A DNA stretch of 42,641 bases, taken from NCBI GenBank assembly GCA_964510225.1, contig CAZEAN010000049.1, positions 1-42,641 on the forward strand, written 5' to 3'. Below, one piece after another: positions 24,821 to 33,282 of the stretch. The translations under genes were made by a program, and so were the position numbers. The stretch's first letter is position 1; each line of letters starts with the position of its first letter. The notes under the pieces are model-generated. The model was given only the letters and a program-made list of their open reading frames with translations. It did no database searches and had not been told where the DNA came from. The DNA comes from CAZEAN01 sp964510225. Lineage in GTDB: Bacteria > Planctomycetota > Planctomycetia > Isosphaerales > Isosphaeraceae.

Positions 24821-25030
24821 TCAGACTCCGGCGGCTTCAGCCGCCAGCTCAAGCTCGGTCGAATCATTCGAAGCTTTATCGAGGTTGAGCAATTCTTCCC
24901 GATAGACCGAAACATCACCCGGTGCTTCGATACCGAGCCTTATTTGGTTGCGGTCAATCTTCACTACGGTCAAAACAATCCCACCGTCGATCACAATCTT
25001 CTGATTTAGTTTACGGCTGAGGACGAGCAT
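24821..25030 (-). CDS. csrA: Carbon storage regulator CsrA
   Basis: The 69-residue protein is a full CsrA: MLVLSRKLNQKIVIDGGIVLTVVKIDRNQIRLGIEAPGDVSVYREEL, with the usual N-terminal MLVLSRK, the conserved GIEAP and V-x-R-E-E. It binds GGA motifs in mRNA leaders and controls translation or stability. The start is set by GGAGGG at 25038-25043, seven bases upstream; longer frames upstream lack the family pattern. No fliW or flagellar genes are seen nearby. A short inverted repeat GGCGGCT/AGCCGCC (24830-24845) covers its last codons. It stands alone between the AKR gene and a divergent membrane protein gene. Confidence 0.96.
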   Translation of the reverse strand: MLVLSRKLNQKIVIDGGIVLTVVKIDRNQIRLGIEAPGDVSVYREELLNLDKASNDSTELELAAEAAGV

Positions 25031-25560
25031 CGGAAAACCCTCCGTGTTGATGATAGCTGTGAGTGAGTTAGCGTCTCGCAGCATTTCCTCTGTTACTGAC
25101 GGAAACTGTACGATCTTCCGCCAAGTTTCGGACAGAAAAAATTAAAGCAGCATCTGTGCCGGAACCGATACAACTAATCTATTCGTTCATTAAGTAGTAT
25201 GATCCCTAGGGGTTAGACAATCTATTTTTTCTTGGGAAGTTCTAGACATCGGGACATTTTGTACAGTTTACTGGTAAACCGTCCCCCTAATTTCCCATCC
25301 CTAGACTCACCAATTCCTTCTTTGGGAACTGAGGGTCACAGTTTCCGTTCGGTTTGCGCACCCCATTCCACTTGACTGTGCTGCCTTCCTAAATCTCTGT
25401 GCGGTTGGTTCCCGATTTTGGACTGAACCGTTGGGCGACCAGATCTATCGATGAGTCAGCCTGGGATTTCCCCAGGGCGTCCGATCGGTCACAATGGCGA
25501 CCCCAGCCAGATCGGCCCAACTGTTCTGATCGTTGACTTGCCGTTGTCGGACGGATCATC
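25031..25560. other. Intergenic region between divergent csrA and LPG-synthase-type gene
   Basis: About 530 bp with no convincing gene. It holds the csrA leader on one side and the promoter region of the membrane protein gene on the other. The middle (about 25140-25320) is A/T-rich. I saw no clear sigma-70 boxes or terminators. Confidence 0.5.
25038..25046 (-). promoter_or_regulatory. csrA Shine-Dalgarno overlapping a CsrA-type CANGGANG site
   Basis: On the minus strand the leader reads CACGGAGGG seven bases before the ATG. GGAGGG is the ribosome binding site, and CACGGAGG fits the ANGGA core of known CsrA sites. Binding of CsrA here would block its own translation, as shown for csrA in other bacteria; it is inference for this gene. 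Confidence 0.5.
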
Positions 25561-25581
25561 TTGTCGACCTTGAGGGATCTC

Positions 25582-26685
25582 GTGGCGTCCTCAGCATCCT
25601 GGAAACGCTGGAGCAAAACGGCAATCCGTGCGGCGAAGCTCGGACTTGGCGTCTTGATCGTCATGATGGCAGTCCTTGCCCTTCAGCGCGCTCAGGGTGA
25701 GCTTCGATCGTATAGTGCAAGCATCCGACCAGACCCACTCTGGTGTCTCGCTTCTGGCGTGACCTATTTGGCCGGTCTTTGTTGCTTCGGCTGGTTTTTT
25801 AGCAGGATTCTGGGCGCAGCCGAACGCTTTCCTGGTGTCTATCCTGCAATCAGAGCCTATCTGATTGGGCACCTCGGGAAGTATGTGCCGGGTAAAGCGA
25901 TGGTCGTTGTCCTCCGCGTGGGATTGGTGACGCCTCAGGGAACGCGACCAACAACGGCAGCATTGGCGACCCTCTACGAAACGCTCGTGATGATGGCGAC
26001 GGGCGGATTGGTCGCTGGCGTGCTCTTCTTCGTCCGATCGGGTCTCACTCTCTCGATCACCCTCTACAACGGGGAGGAACTTCCGCTTCCTCTGAGTCTC
26101 CTCGGCCTCGCGATTGGACTCCCACTCCTCGGAATAGCGCTCCCTTGGAGTTTCCCAAAGCTCGCCAGTATCTTGACTCTCCCGTTCAAGGAGAGTGGGA
26201 CCGAGGCGTGGCCTCGTTTTTCGATCCACCTCCTCCTTGAGGGGCTCTTCTGGTCACTTCTCGGTTGGATTTTGCTGGGGATCAGCCTGATTGCCACCAT
26301 TGTTGCAATTGACCCCGAACCAAAACCGATCGTTGCGATCCTCCCCGATGCCATCGGTGCAGCCGCGCTGGCGACTGTCGCTGGCTTCTTGGTCGCGATC
26401 TTCCCTGGCGGACTCGTGATCCGAGAAGCGGTCTTGACCGTTGCGCTTACTTCAACGCTCGGCGGAAACCTGGCAACAGTCTCCGCACTGGCGCTCCGGC
26501 TCATCTGGGTCCTCAGTGAAATCCTCGCGGCGGGAGTGTTAGCCGCTCTCCGCCCGAAACCCATTGAACCGCCAACCGGACCAGTATCCCAGGAATCGAC
26601 CGAGAGCGATTCCTCAACGACCAACGCGCGATCCATGCCGGTCGGCAGGCCCCACAAGGAATCGACGAGTCATTTCCAATCATGA
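25582..26685 (+). CDS. Lysylphosphatidylglycerol-synthase-type flippase-like integral membrane protein
   Basis: The 367-residue protein is very hydrophobic, with about seven or eight membrane-spanning stretches. It has the motif AYLIGHLGKYVPGKAMVVVLRVGLV, the signature of the LPG synthase transmembrane (MprF N-terminal/AglD-like) family. Members flip or transfer lipid-linked groups, and many are paired with polyprenol glycosyltransferases. GTG 25582 is preferred because GAGGGA (25572-25577) precedes it; TTG 25561 is a longer alternative. Its stop overlaps the start of the GT2 gene (ATGA, 26682-26685), implying translational coupling. The specific lipid is unknown. Confidence 0.85.
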   Translation: MASSASWKRWSKTAIRAAKLGLGVLIVMMAVLALQRAQGELRSYSASIRPDPLWCLASGVTYLAGLCCFGWFFSRILGAAERFPGVYPAIRAYLIGHLGKYVPGKAMVVVLRVGLVTPQGTRPTTAALATLYETLVMMATGGLVAGVLFFVRSGLTLSITLYNGEELPLPLSLLGLAIGLPLLGIALPWSFPKLASILTLPFKESGTEAWPRFSIHLLLEGLFWSLLGWILLGISLIATIVAIDPEPKPIVAILPDAIGAAALATVAGFLVAIFPGGLVIREAVLTVALTSTLGGNLATVSALALRLIWVLSEILAAGVLAALRPKPIEPPTGPVSQESTESDSSTTNARSMPVGRPHKESTSHFQS

Positions 26686-27707
26686 TCAGCTTTGTCGTCC
26701 CCGTTTATAATGAGAGACCGAGTCTCGCAAAGTTGCATGAAGAGCTGTCCGCGGTTGTCAGCGCGGACGGCAACCGAGAGTCGGAGTTTATCTTCGTCGA
26801 TGACGGCAGTGTGGATGGCTCTTGGTCGGTGATCGAAGAACTCGCCGAGGCCGATTCCAGAGTGATCGGAATTCGGTTTCGCCGCAATTTTGGGAAAGCC
26901 GCAGCGCTGACTGCAGGATTTCAGGCCGCCCGAGGCGATGTCGTCTTTACCCTCGACGCCGATCTCCAGGACGATCCAATCGAAGTCCCTCGGTTTCTTG
27001 AAAAGCTCGATGAGGGCTTTGATGTAGTGAGCGGTTGGAAACGGACTCGACACGACCCTTGGCATAAGGTTCTGCCAAGCCGGGTCTTCAATTGGATGGT
27101 TAGTACGATCACCGGTGCGAAGCTTCACGATCACAACTGCGGCTATAAGAGCTACCGATCTGAAGTGCTTCAAGAGGTAACGATTTACGGCGAACTCCAC
27201 CGATTTGTCCCAGTCTTGGCCCACGCCCGAGGATTCCGCGTCGGCGAAATTGAGGTCGGCCATCGACCTCGGAGCTTCGGTCATTCCAAGTACGGTTTCT
27301 CTCGGTTTATCAAAGGGTTTCTCGACCTACTAACCGTCCGGTTCCTGACCCATTATGGGCAACGGCCCCAGCATTTTCTCGGCGTCTTCGGACTGTTCTT
27401 GCTCGCGATCGGCAGCACAGGGATGGGTTACCTCGCTGCGCTCTGGATGGTGAATCACTGGGTTCTTGATGTCGAAAATCAGCCGATTGGAACCCTTCCT
27501 CTTCTTGTATACTCCACCGCATTCTTGGGGGTTGGAACCCAGCTCTTTTGCCTCGGTGTCTTAGCCGAGCTAATCACCTCGTACAACCTCCGACGCGAAG
27601 ACACGTTTAGCGTCGCCGAACGAACAGATGCCAAGGGTCCGAAGCCGACCCGTTTGAGTCATCAAGCTGTTCTTGATAATCCCGAGGAAGCCAAGCAGGT
27701 TCGTTGA
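26682..27707 (+). CDS. GT2 polyprenol-phosphate-type glycosyltransferase
   Basis: The 341-residue protein has the DPM/polyisoprenyl-phosphate glycosyltransferase pattern: ISFVVPVYNE, FVDDGSVDGSW, FRRNFGKAAALTAGF and DADLQDDP (metal-binding DxD), then RHRPRSFG-like segment and C-terminal membrane helices (about residues 232-250 and 265-290). It should transfer a sugar from a nucleotide donor to undecaprenyl phosphate at the inner membrane, supplying a lipid-linked sugar. The start overlaps the LPG-type gene by four bases, and both gene products probably act in one lipid-linked glycosylation step. Sugar not identifiable. Confidence 0.9.
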   Translation: MISFVVPVYNERPSLAKLHEELSAVVSADGNRESEFIFVDDGSVDGSWSVIEELAEADSRVIGIRFRRNFGKAAALTAGFQAARGDVVFTLDADLQDDPIEVPRFLEKLDEGFDVVSGWKRTRHDPWHKVLPSRVFNWMVSTITGAKLHDHNCGYKSYRSEVLQEVTIYGELHRFVPVLAHARGFRVGEIEVGHRPRSFGHSKYGFSRFIKGFLDLLTVRFLTHYGQRPQHFLGVFGLFLLAIGSTGMGYLAALWMVNHWVLDVENQPIGTLPLLVYSTAFLGVGTQLFCLGVLAELITSYNLRREDTFSVAERTDAKGPKPTRLSHQAVLDNPEEAKQVR

Positions 27708-28023
27708 CGAAGTCACCGTCTCTCGTGAACCACCGCTACAACGCCAGCGCAAGCCCTTGATAGGAAGATGAATCATGAGCGGATGCGTCAAGTGGTCCAC
27801 CTGGTAGGTTTGACGCTTTCGGTTCTACCGGGTGATCGTAGGGCAATCAAAATCTACCAGCCTACGAAACTTGTGACGGAACGTATCGGGATGACGGATA
27901 AGTCACAACCGGAACCATAGTCGAAACAGGACCTCTTATAGCTGAGTCCTAAGTTGCCTCCAGAATGGATCAGCAATTAGGAACGGGTGGTCCGGTTCCA
28001 CCCTCCCTCAAGTCGGCCACTAT
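27708..28023. other. Convergent intergenic region
   Basis: About 315 bp between the plus-strand GT2 and the minus-strand cytochrome gene. A GGGTGG/CCACCC hairpin (27985-27990 with 27998-28003, seven-base loop) could terminate either transcript but has no T-run. No gene is visible. Confidence 0.45.
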
Positions 28024-29220
28024 CTATGGTCGTGTACAGCCTATCGATCGTATTGGTTCATCGCGGACCCGGATCCAGTGGTCGGTAAAGTAGATCTTCT
28101 GCCCTGAGTCAACACCGGGCATATGACACTCCAGGCAGCCAGTGGTCGTCGAAACCACTCGATTAGAAGATTCCGAAGCAGCGTGGCAGTTCAGACAAAT
28201 TGCCTCATAAAAGCTAGAGGCAGTTTCGGGAGTATCGTGGGGATTGTGGCAGGTTACACAACTGAATGAGCCATGACTCTCCGTATAACAACGCGACTGC
28301 ATTGTCCCGACAGGCTGGAATCGTGCGAGTTCGGGATTATCAGGTCGGATGATCTCAGGATCGGCGGTATCGGGGTGTCGATGACACTGCCCGCAGAGAT
28401 TCATCAAGGAATCTGAGGTCCAATTTCCGATGCCGAACTGCATGCTTCCGTCGTCAATCCCCCGATGGGCCGCCGCCAGATGATCTCGACCCGGTCCGTG
28501 GCAACGCTCACATGAGACGTTGGGGATCATCTTCGTGACATCGAGGAGTTGACGCCCCGACCCCGAGGTCATTGTGGTGTGGCACCGGAAGCACTTGAGC
28601 ATCTCTTCAGAAGAGAGTCTGTAGCCCAACGGCCCGATTTCGAAGTGGTCCGCTTCGAGATCGATCGCGCGCTGCCCCGGAGTTACCGCAAGGGAATCAT
28701 CAGTAGAATAATGAGTGAGTCGATGCTCTAACGCTATCGGTTGCCTGGGATCAGGGTTTAAGACGCTCAAGAATGTCGTAGCGTGATGTCCCGACCCGAA
28801 CGCATAATCGAGCCCGACCGATTGCCGTTCCCCCCCTTCGATCCGTTCCACACTCAACTCGCCCGAACGGAACCGATACTGCCACTCGACACCTGGCCAT
28901 TCCGGGTCAGATACCAATCGACCGTCGAGCTGTTGCGCCAAAATACGATCGCCAGCAGCTCGGAGTGTCCGGGCATGCCCCGAACCCGCATGGTATGCAT
29001 GAGGGCCCGGGTGGCATTCCGCACAAGCATCCGACCCAACATAGAGCGCAAATGCCCCAGTAGAAGTCGTCTTAGAAATGGTCGCCTCATCATCCACGAC
29101 TACGGTCGGGCTTGTCATGAGTCTCCAGAAGAAAACCAGGGAGACTCCAACCAATACAAGCGCGAGGAGGGAGAATACGACTTGGGCTCTCTGCTTGGCG
29201 TTACCGTGCTGGGAGGACAT
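28024..29220 (-). CDS. Seven-heme cytochrome c (multiheme, membrane-anchored)
   Basis: The 398-residue protein has an N-terminal membrane anchor (VVFSLLALVLVGVSLVFFW, about residues 14-32). Seven CxxCH heme sites follow: CAECH, CFRCH, CERCH, CGQCH, CVTCH, CLNCH and CLECH. It fits extracytoplasmic multiheme cytochromes of the cytochrome-c-554/NapC-NrfH-like superfamily, but the exact partner is unknown. It probably carries electrons between the membrane quinol pool and an external acceptor. GAGGG just before ATG 29220 supports the start. The OYE gene follows upstream in the same direction with 108 bp between. Confidence 0.9.
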   Translation of the reverse strand: MSSQHGNAKQRAQVVFSLLALVLVGVSLVFFWRLMTSPTVVVDDEATISKTTSTGAFALYVGSDACAECHPGPHAYHAGSGHARTLRAAGDRILAQQLDGRLVSDPEWPGVEWQYRFRSGELSVERIEGGERQSVGLDYAFGSGHHATTFLSVLNPDPRQPIALEHRLTHYSTDDSLAVTPGQRAIDLEADHFEIGPLGYRLSSEEMLKCFRCHTTMTSGSGRQLLDVTKMIPNVSCERCHGPGRDHLAAAHRGIDDGSMQFGIGNWTSDSLMNLCGQCHRHPDTADPEIIRPDNPELARFQPVGTMQSRCYTESHGSFSCVTCHNPHDTPETASSFYEAICLNCHAASESSNRVVSTTTGCLECHMPGVDSGQKIYFTDHWIRVRDEPIRSIGCTRP

Positions 29221-29328
29221 GGGAACCCTCGATTCGGTTCTCGGAGGGTCATGAAGGAGGGTGTTTGGTCAAGCTTAGCGAGTCGAACCGAATCGAACAA
29301 ATAAACTCCAGGCGACGCCGCGAACCCA

Positions 29329-30435
29329 TTAAGCAGGTTGATAGGGTGGGTAGTCGGCGTATCCTTTGGGATCGAAGGAATACCAAGTCTGCGGGGAAGG
29401 AATGGGCTCGAGCGGCCAGCCGTTGGCAAACCGTTCAACTAGGTCCGGGTTGCTCAAATAGGGGCGACCAAACGCGATTAAATCGGCGTGTCCCGATGCG
29501 ATCGCTTTTTCGGCGACGTTTTGATCGTAACCACAGTTCCCCATCAAGACCCCGTGATAAACCCCACGCAATTCCTCGAGCGTCATCGGTTCGCCAAGTC
29601 CGTGCGATCCAAAAGCGAGGCCGTCGAGGACGTGCAGATACGCAAGGCTCTTCTTGTCGAGCTGACTGGCAGCATAAGTGAAAGTCTCACGGAAGTCGGG
29701 CGAGCCCATGTCGTTAAAGACACCGTTCGGCGATAGTCGGACGCTGACTCGGTTCGACGGCCAGACTTCCGTGGTCGCATCAACAATTTCATCGAGGAAC
29801 CGATACCGATTCTCAACACTCCCACCGTACCTATCAGTTCGTTGATTTGTTTTTGACTGAAGGAATTGATCGATTAAATATCCGTTGGCGCTGTGAATCT
29901 CAACTCCATCGAAGCCAATTCCCTTGGCACGCTCGGCGGCACGCTGATAATCCGCGACGATCGCGGGGATTTCCTCGGTCTCAAGCGCCCTCGGCGTTTC
30001 ATACGGTTTCGGACCGTTCGGAGTGTGGACGTGATCTCCGTTGTGTTTCACCGCTGAAGGGGCAACGGGCAGGCTTCCGTCGGCGTGAAAGCTACTGTGG
30101 GACGCTCGTCCGCAGTGCCAGAGTTGGAGAAAGATAAAGCTGCCTCTCTCATGAACAGCGTCAACAACTTGTCGCCAGGAGTCGGCACGCTCAGCGGTGT
30201 CGATCCCCGGCGAATTGTTCCAACCGTTAGCCTGATCGGAGATGACGGTCGCTTCCGTCACAATCAGCCCCGCAGAGGCTCGCTGGGCGTAATAGGTTGC
30301 CATCAAGGGATTCGCTTTTCGTTGGACGCCGGCACGGGACCGAGTCATGGGGGCCATGACGACCCGATTCCGGAGGGGAAGACCGTGGAGGTCGAACGGA
30401 CTAAGTAACTGTTGTCCCACTGTTCCCGTGCTCAT
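29329..30435 (-). CDS. Old Yellow Enzyme family alkene reductase
   Basis: The 368-residue protein is a full-length FMN-dependent ene-reductase: LLSPFDLHGLPLRNRVVMAPMTR at the start, LQLWHCGRASH (about 101-110), GVEIHSANGYLIDQFLQ (about 178-194), NRYGG-like RTDRYGGSVENRYRF, and FGRPYLSNPDLV near the end. It reduces alpha,beta-unsaturated carbonyls or nitrate esters with NAD(P)H. GAGGGAG eight bases before ATG 30435 supports the start. It could share a transcript with the seven-heme cytochrome, but the genes need not be related in function. Confidence 0.92.
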   Translation of the reverse strand: MSTGTVGQQLLSPFDLHGLPLRNRVVMAPMTRSRAGVQRKANPLMATYYAQRASAGLIVTEATVISDQANGWNNSPGIDTAERADSWRQVVDAVHERGSFIFLQLWHCGRASHSSFHADGSLPVAPSAVKHNGDHVHTPNGPKPYETPRALETEEIPAIVADYQRAAERAKGIGFDGVEIHSANGYLIDQFLQSKTNQRTDRYGGSVENRYRFLDEIVDATTEVWPSNRVSVRLSPNGVFNDMGSPDFRETFTYAASQLDKKSLAYLHVLDGLAFGSHGLGEPMTLEELRGVYHGVLMGNCGYDQNVAEKAIASGHADLIAFGRPYLSNPDLVERFANGWPLEPIPSPQTWYSFDPKGYADYPPYQPA

Positions 30436-30660
30436 GACGCCGTCTCCCTCGGTTCTGGCATTGAGTTGTAGTTACCGAATCACGACGGATCAGACGCGGG
30501 AGCTTCGGTTGCGCTTACTTTTGAGTGACTTCGACTGACGCGCTCGGGGTTGTAAGCGAGAAGATCTCAATCAATAATTCAACAGTTCGTCCCGATTCCA
30601 TGGGGTCAAACGAGTTCCCCCGCAACGAGAACGTTGAGGTCGCATCATCGAGGGATTTGC

Positions 30661-33282
30661 ATGAGACGGTCACTACCTTTGCAGATGGTTGCGATGATCG
30701 GGGTCCTAGTCCCTCTTGCGAGGTATTCCTTCGCCGAGGAACCGCTCTCGTTTGAGCGCGACGCCCGGCCGATCTTCAAAGCCTATTGCCTCGATTGCCA
30801 TGGCGGCGCTGAAGACCTCAAAGGTGGCTTGGATCTCCGGTTGAAGCGGTTTGCCGTGCGCGGTGGTGACGCGGGGTCCGCCATTGAGCCGGGTGACCCG
30901 GAATCGTCTTACCTGGTATTCCGGCTCCGAGATGGTGAAATGCCGCCGGGTGAGAAGAAGGTTCCGCCGGAGGAAATTGCCATCATTGAGCGTTGGATTG
31001 CGGAAGGAGCCCTGACTTTACGTGATGAGCCAGAGGAACTTCCGCCTGGAATCGACATCACCCCTGAGGAGCGAGCATTCTGGGCATTCCAACCGATCGA
31101 TCGCCCTGAACCACCCTCCTTTGCTCCTGAAGACCGCATCCGAACCGCAATCGATGCCTTCGTCTTAGCCAAACTCCGTGAACATGGGCTGTCGTTCGCT
31201 GAGGATGCCGATCGCCTGACCTTGATCCGTCGGGCATCCATCGACCTCTCAGGCTTGCCGCCTTCATCCGAAGCGATCCAAGTCTTTCTGAATGATCCGG
31301 CCCCTGATGCCTACGAACAGATGATCGAGCGATTACTGGCCTCTCCTTCTTATGGGGAACGCTGGGCACGCCACTGGCTCGATGTCGCAGGATACGCCGA
31401 CTCCGAAGGAAATGGGAACACCGATACCCCTCGGCCTTATGCCTACAAGTATCGCGACGCCGTGATCCGATCGTTCAATGCTGACAAGCCATTGGACCAA
31501 TTCGTCATCGAACAGCTTGCGGGTGATGAACTGCTCCCGGATCAGCGCACCAACCTCACTTCTGATCAGATTGAGACACTTGCCGCAACGGGTTTTCTCC
31601 GGATGGCGATCGATGGTACCGCAACCGGGGGCAAAGATCCTGCCGCGGCCAATCAAGTCGTGGCGGACACGATTAAGATCGTCAGCACCACCTTCCTTGG
31701 TCTTTCGGTAGGTTGTGCACAGTGCCATGACCACCGTTACGACCCGATCCCGCAAGTTGATTACTATCGCTTCCGCGCAGTGTTTGAACCGGCGCTCGAC
31801 CCAGAGCACTGGCGGACTCCGCCACAACGACTTCTCTCACTCTACAGTGATGACGAACGAGCCCAGGCAGCCGCAATCGAGGCGGAAGCGAGGGCTCTGC
31901 AAGAGAAGGTCAATACTCAGACTCAGGAGTTCATTGCCTCCGCATTCTCGAAAGAGCTTCAGAAGTTTCCGGAAGACCAACACGCAAGACTCCGCGAAGC
32001 CTACGAAACTCCTGCTGGGGAGAGATCGGAGGCTCAGAAGCAACTCCTGGCCGCCAACCCGAGTCTAAGCATCAATGCGGGCAACCTTTACCAGTACAAC
32101 CCCAAAGCCGCCGACACTCTGAAGGAAGCTCGTGCCGAGGTTGCCGCCAAACGTGCCCAGAAGCCGGCAGAAGACTTTGTGCGGTTGCTCAGTGAAGTTC
32201 CGGGGACCGTTCCGACGACGGAAGTCTTCCATCGAGGTGATTACCGACAACCAACAACGGCAGTCCTTCCTGGAGATCTCACAATCGCATCGCCTGATGG
32301 CTCACGGTTTGAGATCACCGAAAATGACCCCGATTTACCGACAACTGGGCGGCGACTTGCCTATGCCCGTCACCTCGTGAATGGAAAGCATCCGCTCGTT
32401 GGTCGGGTCTTGGCGAACCGGATCTGGCTCAATCACTTCGGTCGAGGATTAGTAAACACACCCGGCGATTTCGGAGTCTTGGGGGAACGCCCTACTCATC
32501 CTGAACTCCTCGATTGGCTCGCTGATGAGTTGGTCCGCATGGGTTGGAGTCTGAAGCAGATGCACCGGCTCATCATGACCTCCACGGTCTATCGTCAATC
32601 CTCAAGGCACAACCCTTCCCATGACGCTGTCGATTCCTTGAACACCCTCTACGGTCGCTTTCCCGTACTTCGGCACGACGCGGAGTCGCTCAGAGACTCG
32701 ATTCTCTCTGTGAGTGGCGACCTTGATCTGCGTCCCTTCGGCCCCCCTGTTTCGGTGACGGAAGATAGTGTGGGCCAAGTTCTTCCCGAAGGGAACTCCA
32801 CCCGTCGGAGCATTTATCTGCAGGTCCGTCGTTCCAAGCCTGTTTCATTCCTTGACGCCTTTGATGCTCCTGTCATGGCGGTTAATTGCGAACGACGGAA
32901 TCTTACCACCTCCGCGCCGCAGTCACTTGTCCTGATGAATAGCTCTTTCCTCCGTGAACGAGCTGCGGCATTAGCGGAACGACTAATGGAAGAAACACCA
33001 GCCGGCTTTGCTGACGAACTGTCCCCCTCAGCCCATTGGACCAGCGGGACGGAGTCTGACGCGAGTGCTGAGACTTCTTGGCCAGATTGGATCGCGTATG
33101 CTTGGTCTCTCGTCTATCAGCGCGCGATCACTCCTGAGGAGCTAGATCTTGCGTGGTCCTTTGTGACGGCGCAACAAGAGACGCTCGGAACCGATCTTGA
33201 GCAATCAACACGTGAACACGCTGTCCTGACCAATCTCTGCCAACAACTCTTGAGTTCCAACGAGTTCCTCTATGTCGATTAA
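30661..33282 (+). CDS. Planctomycete PSD1 cytochrome c protein (PSCyt1-DUF1549-DUF1553)
   Basis: The ~873-residue exported protein has a signal peptide (SLPLQMVAMIGVLVPLARYSFAE), then a planctomycete cytochrome domain with heme site CLDCHGG, followed by a DUF1549 region (SYGERWARHWLDVAGYADSEG) with a second CxxCH (CAQCHDHRYDP), and a C-terminal DUF1553 region (HPLVGRVLANRIWLNHFGRGLVNTPGDFG). The protein belongs to the large family restricted mostly to Planctomycetota and close relatives, with unknown biochemical role. GAGGGA upstream of 30661 sets the start. It ends 11 bp inside the DUF1501 gene, an arrangement common in the phylum. Confidence 0.95.
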   Translation: MRRSLPLQMVAMIGVLVPLARYSFAEEPLSFERDARPIFKAYCLDCHGGAEDLKGGLDLRLKRFAVRGGDAGSAIEPGDPESSYLVFRLRDGEMPPGEKKVPPEEIAIIERWIAEGALTLRDEPEELPPGIDITPEERAFWAFQPIDRPEPPSFAPEDRIRTAIDAFVLAKLREHGLSFAEDADRLTLIRRASIDLSGLPPSSEAIQVFLNDPAPDAYEQMIERLLASPSYGERWARHWLDVAGYADSEGNGNTDTPRPYAYKYRDAVIRSFNADKPLDQFVIEQLAGDELLPDQRTNLTSDQIETLAATGFLRMAIDGTATGGKDPAAANQVVADTIKIVSTTFLGLSVGCAQCHDHRYDPIPQVDYYRFRAVFEPALDPEHWRTPPQRLLSLYSDDERAQAAAIEAEARALQEKVNTQTQEFIASAFSKELQKFPEDQHARLREAYETPAGERSEAQKQLLAANPSLSINAGNLYQYNPKAADTLKEARAEVAAKRAQKPAEDFVRLLSEVPGTVPTTEVFHRGDYRQPTTAVLPGDLTIASPDGSRFEITENDPDLPTTGRRLAYARHLVNGKHPLVGRVLANRIWLNHFGRGLVNTPGDFGVLGERPTHPELLDWLADELVRMGWSLKQMHRLIMTSTVYRQSSRHNPSHDAVDSLNTLYGRFPVLRHDAESLRDSILSVSGDLDLRPFGPPVSVTEDSVGQVLPEGNSTRRSIYLQVRRSKPVSFLDAFDAPVMAVNCERRNLTTSAPQSLVLMNSSFLRERAAALAERLMEETPAGFADELSPSAHWTSGTESDASAETSWPDWIAYAWSLVYQRAITPEELDLAWSFVTAQQETLGTDLEQSTREHAVLTNLCQQLLSSNEFLYVD

